Shown one piece after another: positions 26,284 to 34,866 of a stretch of 64,000 nucleotides of DNA. The notes under the pieces were generated by a model. It did not search any database, was not told the origin of the DNA, and saw only the letters and a program-made list of their open reading frames with translations. How positions within the stretch are numbered: the first letter of the stretch is position 1; the number at the start of each line of letters is the position of its first letter. The translations under genes and the position numbers were made by a program. Source of the stretch: Giardia muris (taxonomy: Eukaryota > Fornicata > Diplomonadida > Hexamitidae); NCBI GenBank assembly GCA_006247105.1, contig CM016927.1, forward strand, positions 682,001 to 746,000. The letters run 5' to 3'.

Positions 26284-29200
26284 ATGCTCGAGCAGCTGGC
26301 GGTGCCGTTCTATGGGCCCGACGCCGACGCCCGTACATCCGCCCAGCTCCGCCTCGACGAGCTGATCGCAGGAGACCCGTTGGCGGTTATCAGACTCGCA
26401 ACAGAAGCCCTTCTCCAGGCGACAGATAATCGAACTCTCGTCCTGACTAGGCTCCTCGTCCGGCGCTTCTTCTCGTCGGCGCGGATGGAGGAGGCCGCAG
26501 ACCGCCTCGCCGGCTATCGGCCCGCCACTGACGCACAGGACTCCGTCGTCCTACAAGGGTTAACAGTCACCGGGATCCGGGAATTCATTGAGCTGCTCAC
26601 TGGGATCTATCGGGAACGCTACCAGGACATCATTCGCCGCAATATATGTGTCGACTGTCTTATCGCCGTCCTGGATGCGACGCGACGGTACATGTGCAAC
26701 GACGAGGCGCTACGCAAGTTCTTCGGCGCCTGCTTCCAAGGGGAGCAGATGAGTGCAGTCCACGATATCCTGGAGAGCCGCGTTGTCGGGATCTTTGGGC
26801 GAGGCGATTTCCTTCAATTCGCGGATGCCGCGTATGGTTGCATCTCCTGCACACAGCCGACTCTAGACCTGCAGAGGTTACGCTTCATCTCCGATTGCGC
26901 CGGAGTCCTTCTGGCGGCTCTTGGTGCTTACGCAAACATTGACTTCAAGGCGACACAGGAGATGATGCCAATCGTCTCCTTCACGTCGTATCGGCGCCTC
27001 TTCTACCGCTGCGGCGCGTCCGGAGAGGGGGGGGACGTCTATCGCTTCGAGGGTATGCAGGGCGTCTATGGCTGGATCCTTCACGTCGCCAACAATCTCT
27101 CCTCCATTCCAGCAGAGCTGACCCTCGAGTTTCTCGAGAATATGCTTCAGGTGGTGTACTGCGTCCTGGTGACGGACGAGCGGTACGATTCGAGCTGCGC
27201 GAACGCCATGAATGCCACGTCATTCCATCTCCAGTCTATTGTCACCTTGCTTGGAAGCCCACTGGTGGGATACGCCTCTCTCTGCTCGAGGGTGATGGTG
27301 CAGTTGGCGCGCATCCTATTCGCCCTTCGTCAGTTCACCAGGATCAACTTGTTTCTTCAGCAGACATACTTTCATGAGTTCCTACAGAAGAGTCGCCAGG
27401 TCACCCTCCTAATCCTGGGCTTGTACGAGGTGACAGGGGGCCAGGATCTGTTCAAGCTTCTAGCCTCCCAGCCGTCTCCTCTAGATCGCCTATCCGAGGT
27501 GCAACTCTCTTCGGACTTCTACGACGCAACTGGGTTTCTGATGCGCTTCTGGAACAAGTTCATGCTGAATCTGGGCTTTGTCGAAGGGGAGGGGGGCTCA
27601 GATGTCGTTTCCTACTTGCAACACGTCTGTTCCGAGATGTTTCTCTCATACCTTATTGTGTTGTGTGCCCAGCTGGAGGATTTTTGTCGGGAGACGACAG
27701 GGTCTCTTGGAGCTCTCGTTGCAAACCTACAAACGGCATATCAGGCTTCTTTTGAGCAGGACCTACTTCACTTCGGGGGCAGTAGTGCCGAGCGCGACTT
27801 TACCGATGCATTGGCGACGAATTACGGCCGCAAGTTCCGGAACTTCACCACGGCCCTCGCCGGGAATTCGGACTTCAACCTATTGGACTTCTCTCCAGCG
27901 GTGCCTGGGACGACCCGGAATTATGACGCATCCATCCCCCCTTTGACTGGAGATACTCTCGATATTCTACTTTCTCCCGCCTACCCGCCACTAGTCAGTG
28001 CCCTTTGTGGACTGACAAGGTATTACGCTGGACGCCTTCGAGAGCTTCTTGTAAGCGTTCGAGATGGCATTCTAACAGATGCCACCGTCTTGTGTACGTG
28101 TGAGGCTTCGCTATGCATGCTCGCCTCGCATACTCTTTTCTCTCTCAAAGTGATCAAGCCACATAGGGTGGAAGAGCCACAACTGGCGCAAGAGTATGCC
28201 TCCGTCCTCGTCATCCTCTTCGACCTCGTTAGCTTTGGCCTCCAAGCGAATCTGAGTGCCGCGGGGGCGAGTGGAGACAGCGTCCCGTATATCGTCAACC
28301 GTCCAACCCTTCATATGTTTTCCATCCTGGTCGTCGAGTTCCTCGATGCCGTTGCAGACTTCGTCCATCGGAATAGCCTGACAGAGATCTTTAAGCTGGT
28401 GGCTAGAGAGCTACACGGAAAGGTCGGGGTGTACATGCCGAACACGGTCGCAATGCTCCAAGCAGCCCCCATGACCTTCGAGGCCTCGGGGCCCTCATGT
28501 GCGGCCGAGAGGATTGTTCCATTGGTCTTCGACATCCAGTTCCAGTTAAATCTGTTTTATAGTGCAATCATCGTGAAGAACGGGTCAGCTGTTTGCTTTG
28601 ATGGGCCGCCTGAGGTCCGGAACCGGCCGACAGAGATACTTAGTATTGTCTTCGCACTGGATAGGACTCAACCCTCGTACCTCATCGCGCACGAGCTTAC
28701 TCACACACGTTTCTGGCGTCTGGCTGAACAATACAACACGGCAGTCGCGTTCCGCACCTTTCTGGAGATCAGAAATGTCAAGCCCTTTGTCCTTGCCCCG
28801 CTGATCTACACCCTAGCGATAGGCCCGGAGCGCATCGTCTCAAACTTCCACATGGTGCGAGGATACTACCATAGCCTCACAACGATTGTCCTTCGGCAAC
28901 GGGAGGCTCAGGTCGAGCAGCTCTCTCTTCTCGTTGTCATCTTGTGTAACCTCACCAACCTCTTTGGGTCGGAGCAGAGTCTGGGAGGCTTGCTTCGCGT
29001 CCATCAGAGTGTCCTCTCGCAAATGCTTGGGGTGCGGCTAGCATCCTTTGCCAGGCTCGTTGTGACCGGGACAGACGGGCAGATTGTTGTCCCGGTTGCT
29101 AGAGATTTAGAACTTCAGGAAGTCTTGAATCTAGATGCGCAGCACCTCGCGTACGTTGTATCTCAGGCTAGCTTTGAGCCTATGGAGTCTCCAGGCCCAG

Positions 29201-30690
29201 TGCATCAATTCCTTTATGGATATATCATTGCAGGGCTTATGGGAGTCCTAAGAGCCATTGGAGATGACCCTGCTGCCATCACCATCTTCCTCAACGTTCT
29301 ATGCTCCCGAATCACCCTCCTTGTAAGTGTTGGCCTTCGTGTCAGCCTTTTCAACTCGCTCATCGCCGGTTTCCTCATCAGCGTGAGTGATCTGATCGAG
29401 ACAAAGAAGCTTGACCGAGACCTCCAGCTGGCCAAGCGGCAGATTGTCGAGCAGACGCGGACTTTCACGGACCGGTTGACCACAGCGTTATTTGGGGAGG
29501 TGGCCGTGTATCTTCGCTGCGCTAACCTATTGCAGCACGCGTTGGATGTTCTTGGCCCTGTGGAGTCGGATACTCCTCCTTTAGACCAAGCGCTATTGGC
29601 GAGGTTCGAATCGTCCCTATCCAGGTCTGTACAGGCAATTCTCGAGCGAGCCGAGTATGCGTCGGCCGCTCCAACGCTTCGTGCCACCTTCGCTGCACTA
29701 CTGGCGGCGGAGGTGTCGACCCTTTCCGTTGGGCAAAAGACACTTCTTCTTCAACAGTGTCGCAATGGAATCCTTGAGCGTCTCATTGCGGGACGTCTAT
29801 TCAAGCTCCTTGCGACCCTCTTCGAGCTCGGTTCGAAGCCCCAGCTCGCCACTCCTGGCTTACTGCACCTCATCGCCCTTCTTCCTCGCGATTGGCTCCT
29901 AGACGGGCATCTCCACGACGGTTCCGGCCTTCTTCAGCAGTTCATCGAGCTGATGTATAGCGTCTTGAGTGCTCACCCGGTGGTTCTGGGAGAGCTACCT
30001 CAGCCCGCCATCCGCGAGATTCTGGCGGCATTAGCAGAGGCGGTGGCGGCCAAGGGGATTGGAGACACCCGTGGCCATCGTGGGCTTGTCGCCCTCAGCG
30101 ACGTGTATCTCTTTGTGGCCAAGGCCCTTCTTAGTGATCTGATCCTATCGTCCTTCAATGCGTTAGGTGCCTCTTCCTCCTCCTCCGGGGTATGTGACCC
30201 TGCTGCCACAAATGCAGTCCTTTGCTCTCTTTCTCTCTTCGCCACGTCGACGACCTATGACATGTCGGCGATGACTGCCGCGGCGCGGATCTTCGGGGCG
30301 ATAATGGATCAAGCCTCTAGTTCAATGCCAACCGTGGAGCTGGCGTGTGAGGCCATTATCGCCCCTACCGGCGAGCCTAGCCCCTTAGTCTACCCTTCAA
30401 CCGCCCGAGGAGCACCAGCACATCCACTTGACTTGATATGTTTCATCGTTACGGCCGTGTCTGACCTTCGGATTCGCACCGCTCATCAATCGGCCTTGGT
30501 CCTCTTCGCCGCGTGTCAGCTATGCGATAAGAGGGCGATCGTGACTGCTCTCACGCGTCTGAACACGGCGACGGCCTTGCGTCTCTCGGAGATTGTTGCA
30601 CGACTTCCCGAGCGTATTGATCTCGCTCGTGACGGGAAGGAGGCGTTTACTAACAAGGCGACAGAGCTTTTGGCGCGAAGAGACGTGTGA
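26284..30690 (+). CDS. Giant helical protein, karyopherin-beta/exportin-like N-terminus
   Basis: The 1468-residue frame begins at ATG 26284 directly after CCCAAAAAA. The first 70 residues resemble the importin-beta N-terminal module: a helix with LEQLAVPFYGPDADART, then LRLDELIAGDPLAV and a second helix ending LTRLLVRRFF. The remainder is almost entirely helical, as expected for HEAT repeats. The layout recalls exportin-7/RanBP16-type nuclear transport receptors, which bind Ran-GTP and carry cargo through the pore. At 1468 residues it is longer than the roughly 1100 usual for that family, so a large scaffold nucleoporin or another solenoid remains possible. No signal peptide is seen. Confidence 0.6.
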   Translation: MLEQLAVPFYGPDADARTSAQLRLDELIAGDPLAVIRLATEALLQATDNRTLVLTRLLVRRFFSSARMEEAADRLAGYRPATDAQDSVVLQGLTVTGIREFIELLTGIYRERYQDIIRRNICVDCLIAVLDATRRYMCNDEALRKFFGACFQGEQMSAVHDILESRVVGIFGRGDFLQFADAAYGCISCTQPTLDLQRLRFISDCAGVLLAALGAYANIDFKATQEMMPIVSFTSYRRLFYRCGASGEGGDVYRFEGMQGVYGWILHVANNLSSIPAELTLEFLENMLQVVYCVLVTDERYDSSCANAMNATSFHLQSIVTLLGSPLVGYASLCSRVMVQLARILFALRQFTRINLFLQQTYFHEFLQKSRQVTLLILGLYEVTGGQDLFKLLASQPSPLDRLSEVQLSSDFYDATGFLMRFWNKFMLNLGFVEGEGGSDVVSYLQHVCSEMFLSYLIVLCAQLEDFCRETTGSLGALVANLQTAYQASFEQDLLHFGGSSAERDFTDALATNYGRKFRNFTTALAGNSDFNLLDFSPAVPGTTRNYDASIPPLTGDTLDILLSPAYPPLVSALCGLTRYYAGRLRELLVSVRDGILTDATVLCTCEASLCMLASHTLFSLKVIKPHRVEEPQLAQEYASVLVILFDLVSFGLQANLSAAGASGDSVPYIVNRPTLHMFSILVVEFLDAVADFVHRNSLTEIFKLVARELHGKVGVYMPNTVAMLQAAPMTFEASGPSCAAERIVPLVFDIQFQLNLFYSAIIVKNGSAVCFDGPPEVRNRPTEILSIVFALDRTQPSYLIAHELTHTRFWRLAEQYNTAVAFRTFLEIRNVKPFVLAPLIYTLAIGPERIVSNFHMVRGYYHSLTTIVLRQREAQVEQLSLLVVILCNLTNLFGSEQSLGGLLRVHQSVLSQMLGVRLASFARLVVTGTDGQIVVPVARDLELQEVLNLDAQHLAYVVSQASFEPMESPGPVHQFLYGYIIAGLMGVLRAIGDDPAAITIFLNVLCSRITLLVSVGLRVSLFNSLIAGFLISVSDLIETKKLDRDLQLAKRQIVEQTRTFTDRLTTALFGEVAVYLRCANLLQHALDVLGPVESDTPPLDQALLARFESSLSRSVQAILERAEYASAAPTLRATFAALLAAEVSTLSVGQKTLLLQQCRNGILERLIAGRLFKLLATLFELGSKPQLATPGLLHLIALLPRDWLLDGHLHDGSGLLQQFIELMYSVLSAHPVVLGELPQPAIREILAALAEAVAAKGIGDTRGHRGLVALSDVYLFVAKALLSDLILSSFNALGASSSSSGVCDPAATNAVLCSLSLFATSTTYDMSAMTAAARIFGAIMDQASSSMPTVELACEAIIAPTGEPSPLVYPSTARGAPAHPLDLICFIVTAVSDLRIRTAHQSALVLFAACQLCDKRAIVTALTRLNTATALRLSEIVARLPERIDLARDGKEAFTNKATELLARRDV

Positions 30691-30844
30691 TGGAGGGAGG
30701 GGGAGGGAAGGAGGTCCCATCACACTATCGTGGCAGTGAGTTTGTAAGAGGAAGGAAAGCTGTATGTGTCAGATGGGGCCAAGAAAAGCCACTCAGCTAT
30801 GAAGAGACGTTCACTCCCTCCCTTCCGCTTTTTATCCAAAAGGA

Positions 30845-31360
30845 CTAGCCCTTTAAGAGGTGTGCGAACCGCTGGTGTGCCTTGGAGACGTCAATGTGGC
30901 AATAGCCTTCGGGGTTTTTATCCAGGTAGCATTGATGGTACTCCTCGGCGGGGTAGAAGTTAACGAGCGGCCTGACCTCGGTGGCAACGCCTTGAGGGTA
31001 GCGTTCCACTACCTCTCCGACCTTACGGATGATGGTCTGAAGGTCGTGGGGATCGGTGTAGTAAATCCCGGTGCGATATTGAAGACCAACGTCATGCCCT
31101 TGTTGGTTACGCGTCGTTGGGTCTATGATCCCAAAGAAGGCGTCAAGAAGGTCGAGAAGGGTGATAACACTAGGATCGTAACGAATGTCTATGACTTCAA
31201 CCGCGCCAGTGGTTCCGGTGCAGACCTCTTGGTACGAGAGGGACTCAAATGGCTGGTCGGCGTTCGCATAGCCCACCACCGTCGAGAGGATGCCCCGGAA
31301 GGAGTTGAAGAAGGCCTGGACTCCCCAGAAACACCCCCCACCGAATACGATCCTTGCCAT
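30845..31360 (-). CDS. msrA: Peptide methionine-(S)-S-oxide reductase (MsrA)
   Basis: The 171-residue protein carries the MsrA signature GCFWG at residues 9-13, with the catalytic Cys10 that attacks methionine sulfoxide. It also has the family elements VGYANAD, SYQEVCTGTTGAVEVIDIRYDP, FFGIIDPTT, QGHDVGLQYRTGIYY and FYPAEEYHQCYLDKNPEGYC. Cysteines near the C-terminus (HQCY, GYCH) may act as resolving thiols. The enzyme repairs oxidised methionine using thioredoxin-type reductants, useful for a microaerophile. Length and motifs are bacterial-like, and the protein has no targeting sequence. The gene is divergent from SUMO with 31 bp between starts. Confidence 0.96.
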   Translation of the reverse strand: MARIVFGGGCFWGVQAFFNSFRGILSTVVGYANADQPFESLSYQEVCTGTTGAVEVIDIRYDPSVITLLDLLDAFFGIIDPTTRNQQGHDVGLQYRTGIYYTDPHDLQTIIRKVGEVVERYPQGVATEVRPLVNFYPAEEYHQCYLDKNPEGYCHIDVSKAHQRFAHLLKG

Positions 31361-31391
31361 CTGAGTCTTTTATGATTAAAGGCAAAAAAGT
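31361..31391. promoter_or_regulatory. 31-bp bidirectional promoter between msrA and SUMO
   Basis: The two ATGs are 31 bp apart. The stretch contains TTTTATGATTAAAGGCAAAA, giving T-rich sequence for the minus-strand gene and an A-run for the plus-strand gene, as expected for short Giardia initiators. Confidence 0.6.
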
Positions 31392-31664
31392 ATGGGCGAA
31401 GGCCGCAAAGAAGAACAGGGCCAGAAGACCTCCATCCTCCTTTCCGATGAGCATGGCACTCTCACGACAACCTACAACGTCAAAGACACGGTGGCGCTCT
31501 CGAAGGTCTTCGACAACTTCTGTAACAGGAACGGGTTCCAGCGCACGGACGTCCGCTTCTACTTCGAGGGGACACGGATCAACGACAACGACACTATCCA
31601 GAAGCTCGGAATCAAGGACAAGGACACGATCGACGTCGTCCGGAACCAGATCGGTGGAGCTTGA
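31392..31664 (+). CDS. SUMO, small ubiquitin-like modifier
   Basis: The 90-residue protein has a flexible charged N-terminus followed by a beta-grasp fold typical of SUMO. Recognisable parts are TTYNVKDTVALSKVFDNFC, DVRFYFEGTRINDNDTIQ and LGIKDKDTIDVV, near the family's 'FxFDGxRI...TPxxLxMEDxDxIDV' pattern. It ends in IGGA, so one residue (Ala90) must be clipped by a SUMO protease to expose the Gly-Gly used for conjugation. No consensus sumoylation site is obvious in the N-terminal tail. The start is ATG 31392 after GGCAAAAAAGT. Confidence 0.92.
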   Translation: MGEGRKEEQGQKTSILLSDEHGTLTTTYNVKDTVALSKVFDNFCNRNGFQRTDVRFYFEGTRINDNDTIQKLGIKDKDTIDVVRNQIGGA

Positions 31665-31714
31665 AAGGGCTTCTCATCCTGGTCCTGATAGCACGTGGTA
31701 TGGTCAATTGAAAT

Positions 31715-33631
31715 TCATTTCCGCTTGGGTGTCCCATGAGTCTTGCGACGCTGCGGCTCCGCACAGGCCGTCGAGATCTGGCTCGCAGTACGGCTCGTCG
31801 AACGACTGGTCGACCTACTGGTCGATTGGCTCCCACATAGGCCCCGCCGGATCTTCCGGGACTGAGTGGTTGAAACTGAGTCTGTCAATTGAGGTTCAGG
31901 TACAAGCGTCTCCGGTAATGTTAGATCTGGTTCCGATGGGGGGTTCGGACTCATCTTCGCCGAGGATGTCTGGGACTCCGTATCAGATGAACAGAGAAGC
32001 TCCGCTAACAAGGGGATCGCCTCTCTAACATTAAGCGCATCTGTAACGCATGGGGTTTCCAGAGAAGGGGGTGGCTCTGATGACGTAACAGCGGGACTCA
32101 TAATCTGCGCATTCATCCGTAGGCTTACTGAAGTGAGGACCGAGTGAAGAGTGTTTGCCTCTAATTCCGATTGAGCAAAAGAGCTTTCTACTTGCGAGTC
32201 TAATTGAGCTGGCTGTACAGGAACCACTTCATCTTGCACAGCGTTGTTCTCCTCAGGCACAACTATTGTTTGAGAATTAGTTACCATTTCTTCTTGAAGT
32301 TCCAGATGGCTCGATTCAGGTGATGAGAAAGAAGGTAGGGAGAGGGGTGAACAGCTTTGTGGAGATTCTACACGCCCCAAAGATGCCTCGATTACGGGTG
32401 ACGGTTCATGCACCAATTTTTCCTCTTTTTCATGTTGTTCTTCTTCGTTTTGCTCTTGCTCTTCCATCTCCTCCTCCTTCTCTTCCTCATTTTCCTCATT
32501 CCCTTCCTTCTCTTCCTCTCCTTCTTCCTCCTTGGGCACTACCTCTTGACTAGGACGGGGTTGGAACTCAACGTTCCGCAGCTCATGCTCCTCTTGAGGC
32601 CAGAGCTGCTCGTCAGGGCTATAGGGTATCGGAGACTCTGCGCAGTCCAATGAGACCTCCGGCGGGAAGCTCACCGACTCGTAGGTCGAAGCGCTTCGGC
32701 GATAACGACTATTGACCACCTTCTCCATCTCTCTGAGGACGGTGGCCAGCTGTGGCGGGCTATCAGTAGCCGACTGCAACGATAGACCAGTCATACCAGC
32801 GCGGTGGGCCGTTAGGACCGAAAGAGAGAGGTCATTCGCTTGAGTGCTGGATACATCTTCTAGACCGACACTAACCTCTCCTCTACTCTTAAACAGGTGC
32901 GAGACTGGGTATTCAATCCCAGAGGAGCGTCGTAATGGCCGTACCTCAGTCGATGATGTAATAGAAAAGCACACATCGTCGGGTGAGGGTGGCTGAGGTT
33001 CCCCTTTGGTTTGGACCGAACTATCCTCCTTTTCTAATGCATGGATCGAGATACTGGCATCACAGAGCTGAGCGGTGCTGTGTTGAGGCTCCTCGGAGAC
33101 GTCTGGGTCCGGTACAGGGCGTGAGGTGCTACGACACGTCTTTTCCAACCCCTGTAAGAAACGCCCAGATACTGCGATCCCTGGACCAACCTGATAGCCC
33201 ATGAAGCAGCCATCCTTTGTCCTATCCGAGCCGCACCCAGACGTTGAGGATACACTCGAAGGAGTGCCGCAAATCGGGCACTCGTGCCGCATCATTTGCC
33301 CAATCGACGAGACTAGTATGCGAAGGAGGACAGTATAGGTGCTTTCCCCAAGGGTTTTGAGCCCTGAATCGAGATCTGTGAGAGCTAGCTGCAGAACAGT
33401 CGAGAGGCTCGGGCCTCCGACTTGCACACAGCAGGAATGGCAGCAAGTCTTCAAAAGATGCGCTTGAAGAAGCCTGACCTGTGCAGCCGTCGGCATCGTG
33501 GTCTCGGCATGCGTCCCGGCCTGGAGAAGCCCCAGGAGGATGTATTGCAGTCTGCTTTGCTCCTCCGACCGTGCCGGAGCCGCGACTAGGGCGATGCGGG
33601 CGAGAGTCATCTTGGCGTCCATGAGAGACAT
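31715..33631 (-). CDS. Hypothetical protein with Cys cluster, Glu-rich tract and SR/basic tail
   Basis: ATG 33631 follows GGCAAAAATTTCCCC; a TTG at 33652 in the same frame is not credible. The product has 638 residues. The N-terminal 130 residues are helical and contain CCHSCC and, further on, HECPICG, which could form a zinc site. The middle is Ser/Pro/Glu-rich and probably disordered. It includes an extreme glutamate tract (about 32410-32540; EEKEEEMEEQEQNEEEQ). The C-terminus has Ser-Thr-Arg repeats (STSRSTSRSTSRT) followed by a basic end (RRKTHGTPKRK). I recognise no family. The SR-like tail and basic end hint at a nuclear or RNA-associated role; this is speculative. Confidence 0.65.
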   Translation of the reverse strand: MSLMDAKMTLARIALVAAPARSEEQSRLQYILLGLLQAGTHAETTMPTAAQVRLLQAHLLKTCCHSCCVQVGGPSLSTVLQLALTDLDSGLKTLGESTYTVLLRILVSSIGQMMRHECPICGTPSSVSSTSGCGSDRTKDGCFMGYQVGPGIAVSGRFLQGLEKTCRSTSRPVPDPDVSEEPQHSTAQLCDASISIHALEKEDSSVQTKGEPQPPSPDDVCFSITSSTEVRPLRRSSGIEYPVSHLFKSRGEVSVGLEDVSSTQANDLSLSVLTAHRAGMTGLSLQSATDSPPQLATVLREMEKVVNSRYRRSASTYESVSFPPEVSLDCAESPIPYSPDEQLWPQEEHELRNVEFQPRPSQEVVPKEEEGEEEKEGNEENEEEKEEEMEEQEQNEEEQHEKEEKLVHEPSPVIEASLGRVESPQSCSPLSLPSFSSPESSHLELQEEMVTNSQTIVVPEENNAVQDEVVPVQPAQLDSQVESSFAQSELEANTLHSVLTSVSLRMNAQIMSPAVTSSEPPPSLETPCVTDALNVREAIPLLAELLCSSDTESQTSSAKMSPNPPSEPDLTLPETLVPEPQLTDSVSTTQSRKIRRGLCGSQSTSRSTSRSTSRTASQISTACAEPQRRKTHGTPKRK

Positions 33632-33861
33632 GGGGAAATTTTTGCCCCTCAAAGGGGAAAGGTATGGGCGAAAGCCTTGGAAGTCTAGTCAAGCGGGCAA
33701 GGGGAAGGGATATGGGACGTATTGTGAGGATATATCCCAGTCTTCGACTTAGAACCCGTGTCTTCTTGAAGTTAGGGAGCTCCGTACTTCAGAAGTATTT
33801 GGATACTCTTCTCAATGTCTCAGTTCTTTCTAGAGTTGACTGGAGTGTGAGTAGATCAAAA

Positions 33862-34866
33862 ATGACGTCAGAAGCATTGAGCCTGCTCCCTACGAAGACG
33901 GGGACGACCGGTCTCGATGACCTGGATCCTCAGGCAACTGACCTGATGCTGGCCGCGCGTGAGGGTTCGACGCTACGGTTTCAGGGTCTGTTGGGACAAG
34001 GACGTCGTGTCGATAGTATGGGTAGAACAGCCTTGATGTATGCCCTTCTGGCCCACATGCCGGAAGCCTGTGGGTTCTTGGCCCCTTACGAGGCGGCCAT
34101 CGCGACTCGTTATCAAGGCCTCACAATCCTCTCACTTGCCATTCATTTGGACGATTTACCGTGCCTCCATGCTATAGTGACACATGCGAGTGAGATCTAT
34201 TGCCCGGATGCGCCCCTCCTCCTTGGGGTGAGGCTCGATAGGGTATCATGTGTCCGAACGCTCATCACAAGGCGTAATGGCTATACCTCCGAAGAATACG
34301 ACGCAGCAATCACGTTAGCTGAGAGTCTTGGCTTTCAGGAAATGGAGGACCTTTTGAAGACGCACCAGGAGATCTCTCGTCAGCCGTCGACGCCCTGTCA
34401 TAACAGTCTTGGTTCGAGAGCGAGTGATCCAGTAACTCCTCAAGCACAGTCTCTGCAACGAGACATCAACATGTTGGAGGCGAGGAAGCGTTCTTTAGAG
34501 CAGGAGATCTTGCGACTGAATGACGAGAAGGAAAGACACAATGACCAATTGGATATCACCATCGCTCTAGGAGAACTACAACAAGAGATTCAGGGCCGAG
34601 ACGAGGAAATAGCGCGGACCGCAAAGGAGAATGCGGCACTACGTGCAGCCCTCGAGGAACGTGAGCTCGAGCTTGAGACCCTTCGGGCCGAGCTCTTACT
34701 GCGGCCAAGGGTTGCACCACGTGCGCCTCTGTGGCAACCGTACCCTACTAATGGAGACCTTTTGACGATCTCTGCGGAAAACTTGTTTGTATACGTGCCC
34801 GCCCACCAGGAGGGAAGCACAGCCCAGTACGAGGCCTGCATCGTCGGGAAGAAGCTCCCCTCTTAA
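33862..34866 (+). CDS. Short ankyrin-coiled coil protein
   Basis: The frame is open from 33664, but ATG 33862 follows GATCAAAA and begins a protein with the expected family layout, giving 334 residues. Ankyrin-like repeats fill about 25-170 (DLMLAAREGSTLRFQGLL, TALMYALLAHMPEACGFL, TILSLAIHLDDLPCLHAI). A coiled coil follows at about 195-285 (LEARKRSLEQEILRLNDEK), then a short end without a second ankyrin block. It could be a shortened relative of the ankyrin-coil-ankyrin proteins. The TAA stop shares its bases with the stop of the convergent helicase gene (TTAA at 34863-34866). Confidence 0.78.
   Translation: MTSEALSLLPTKTGTTGLDDLDPQATDLMLAAREGSTLRFQGLLGQGRRVDSMGRTALMYALLAHMPEACGFLAPYEAAIATRYQGLTILSLAIHLDDLPCLHAIVTHASEIYCPDAPLLLGVRLDRVSCVRTLITRRNGYTSEEYDAAITLAESLGFQEMEDLLKTHQEISRQPSTPCHNSLGSRASDPVTPQAQSLQRDINMLEARKRSLEQEILRLNDEKERHNDQLDITIALGELQQEIQGRDEEIARTAKENAALRAALEERELELETLRAELLLRPRVAPRAPLWQPYPTNGDLLTISAENLFVYVPAHQEGSTAQYEACIVGKKLPS

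Noticed and set aside
32408..32653. Plus-strand frame predicting a very hydrophobic multi-helix protein
   Set aside because: It is the antisense of the Glu-rich tract of the minus-strand gene; GAG/GAA read backwards give Leu and Phe codons.
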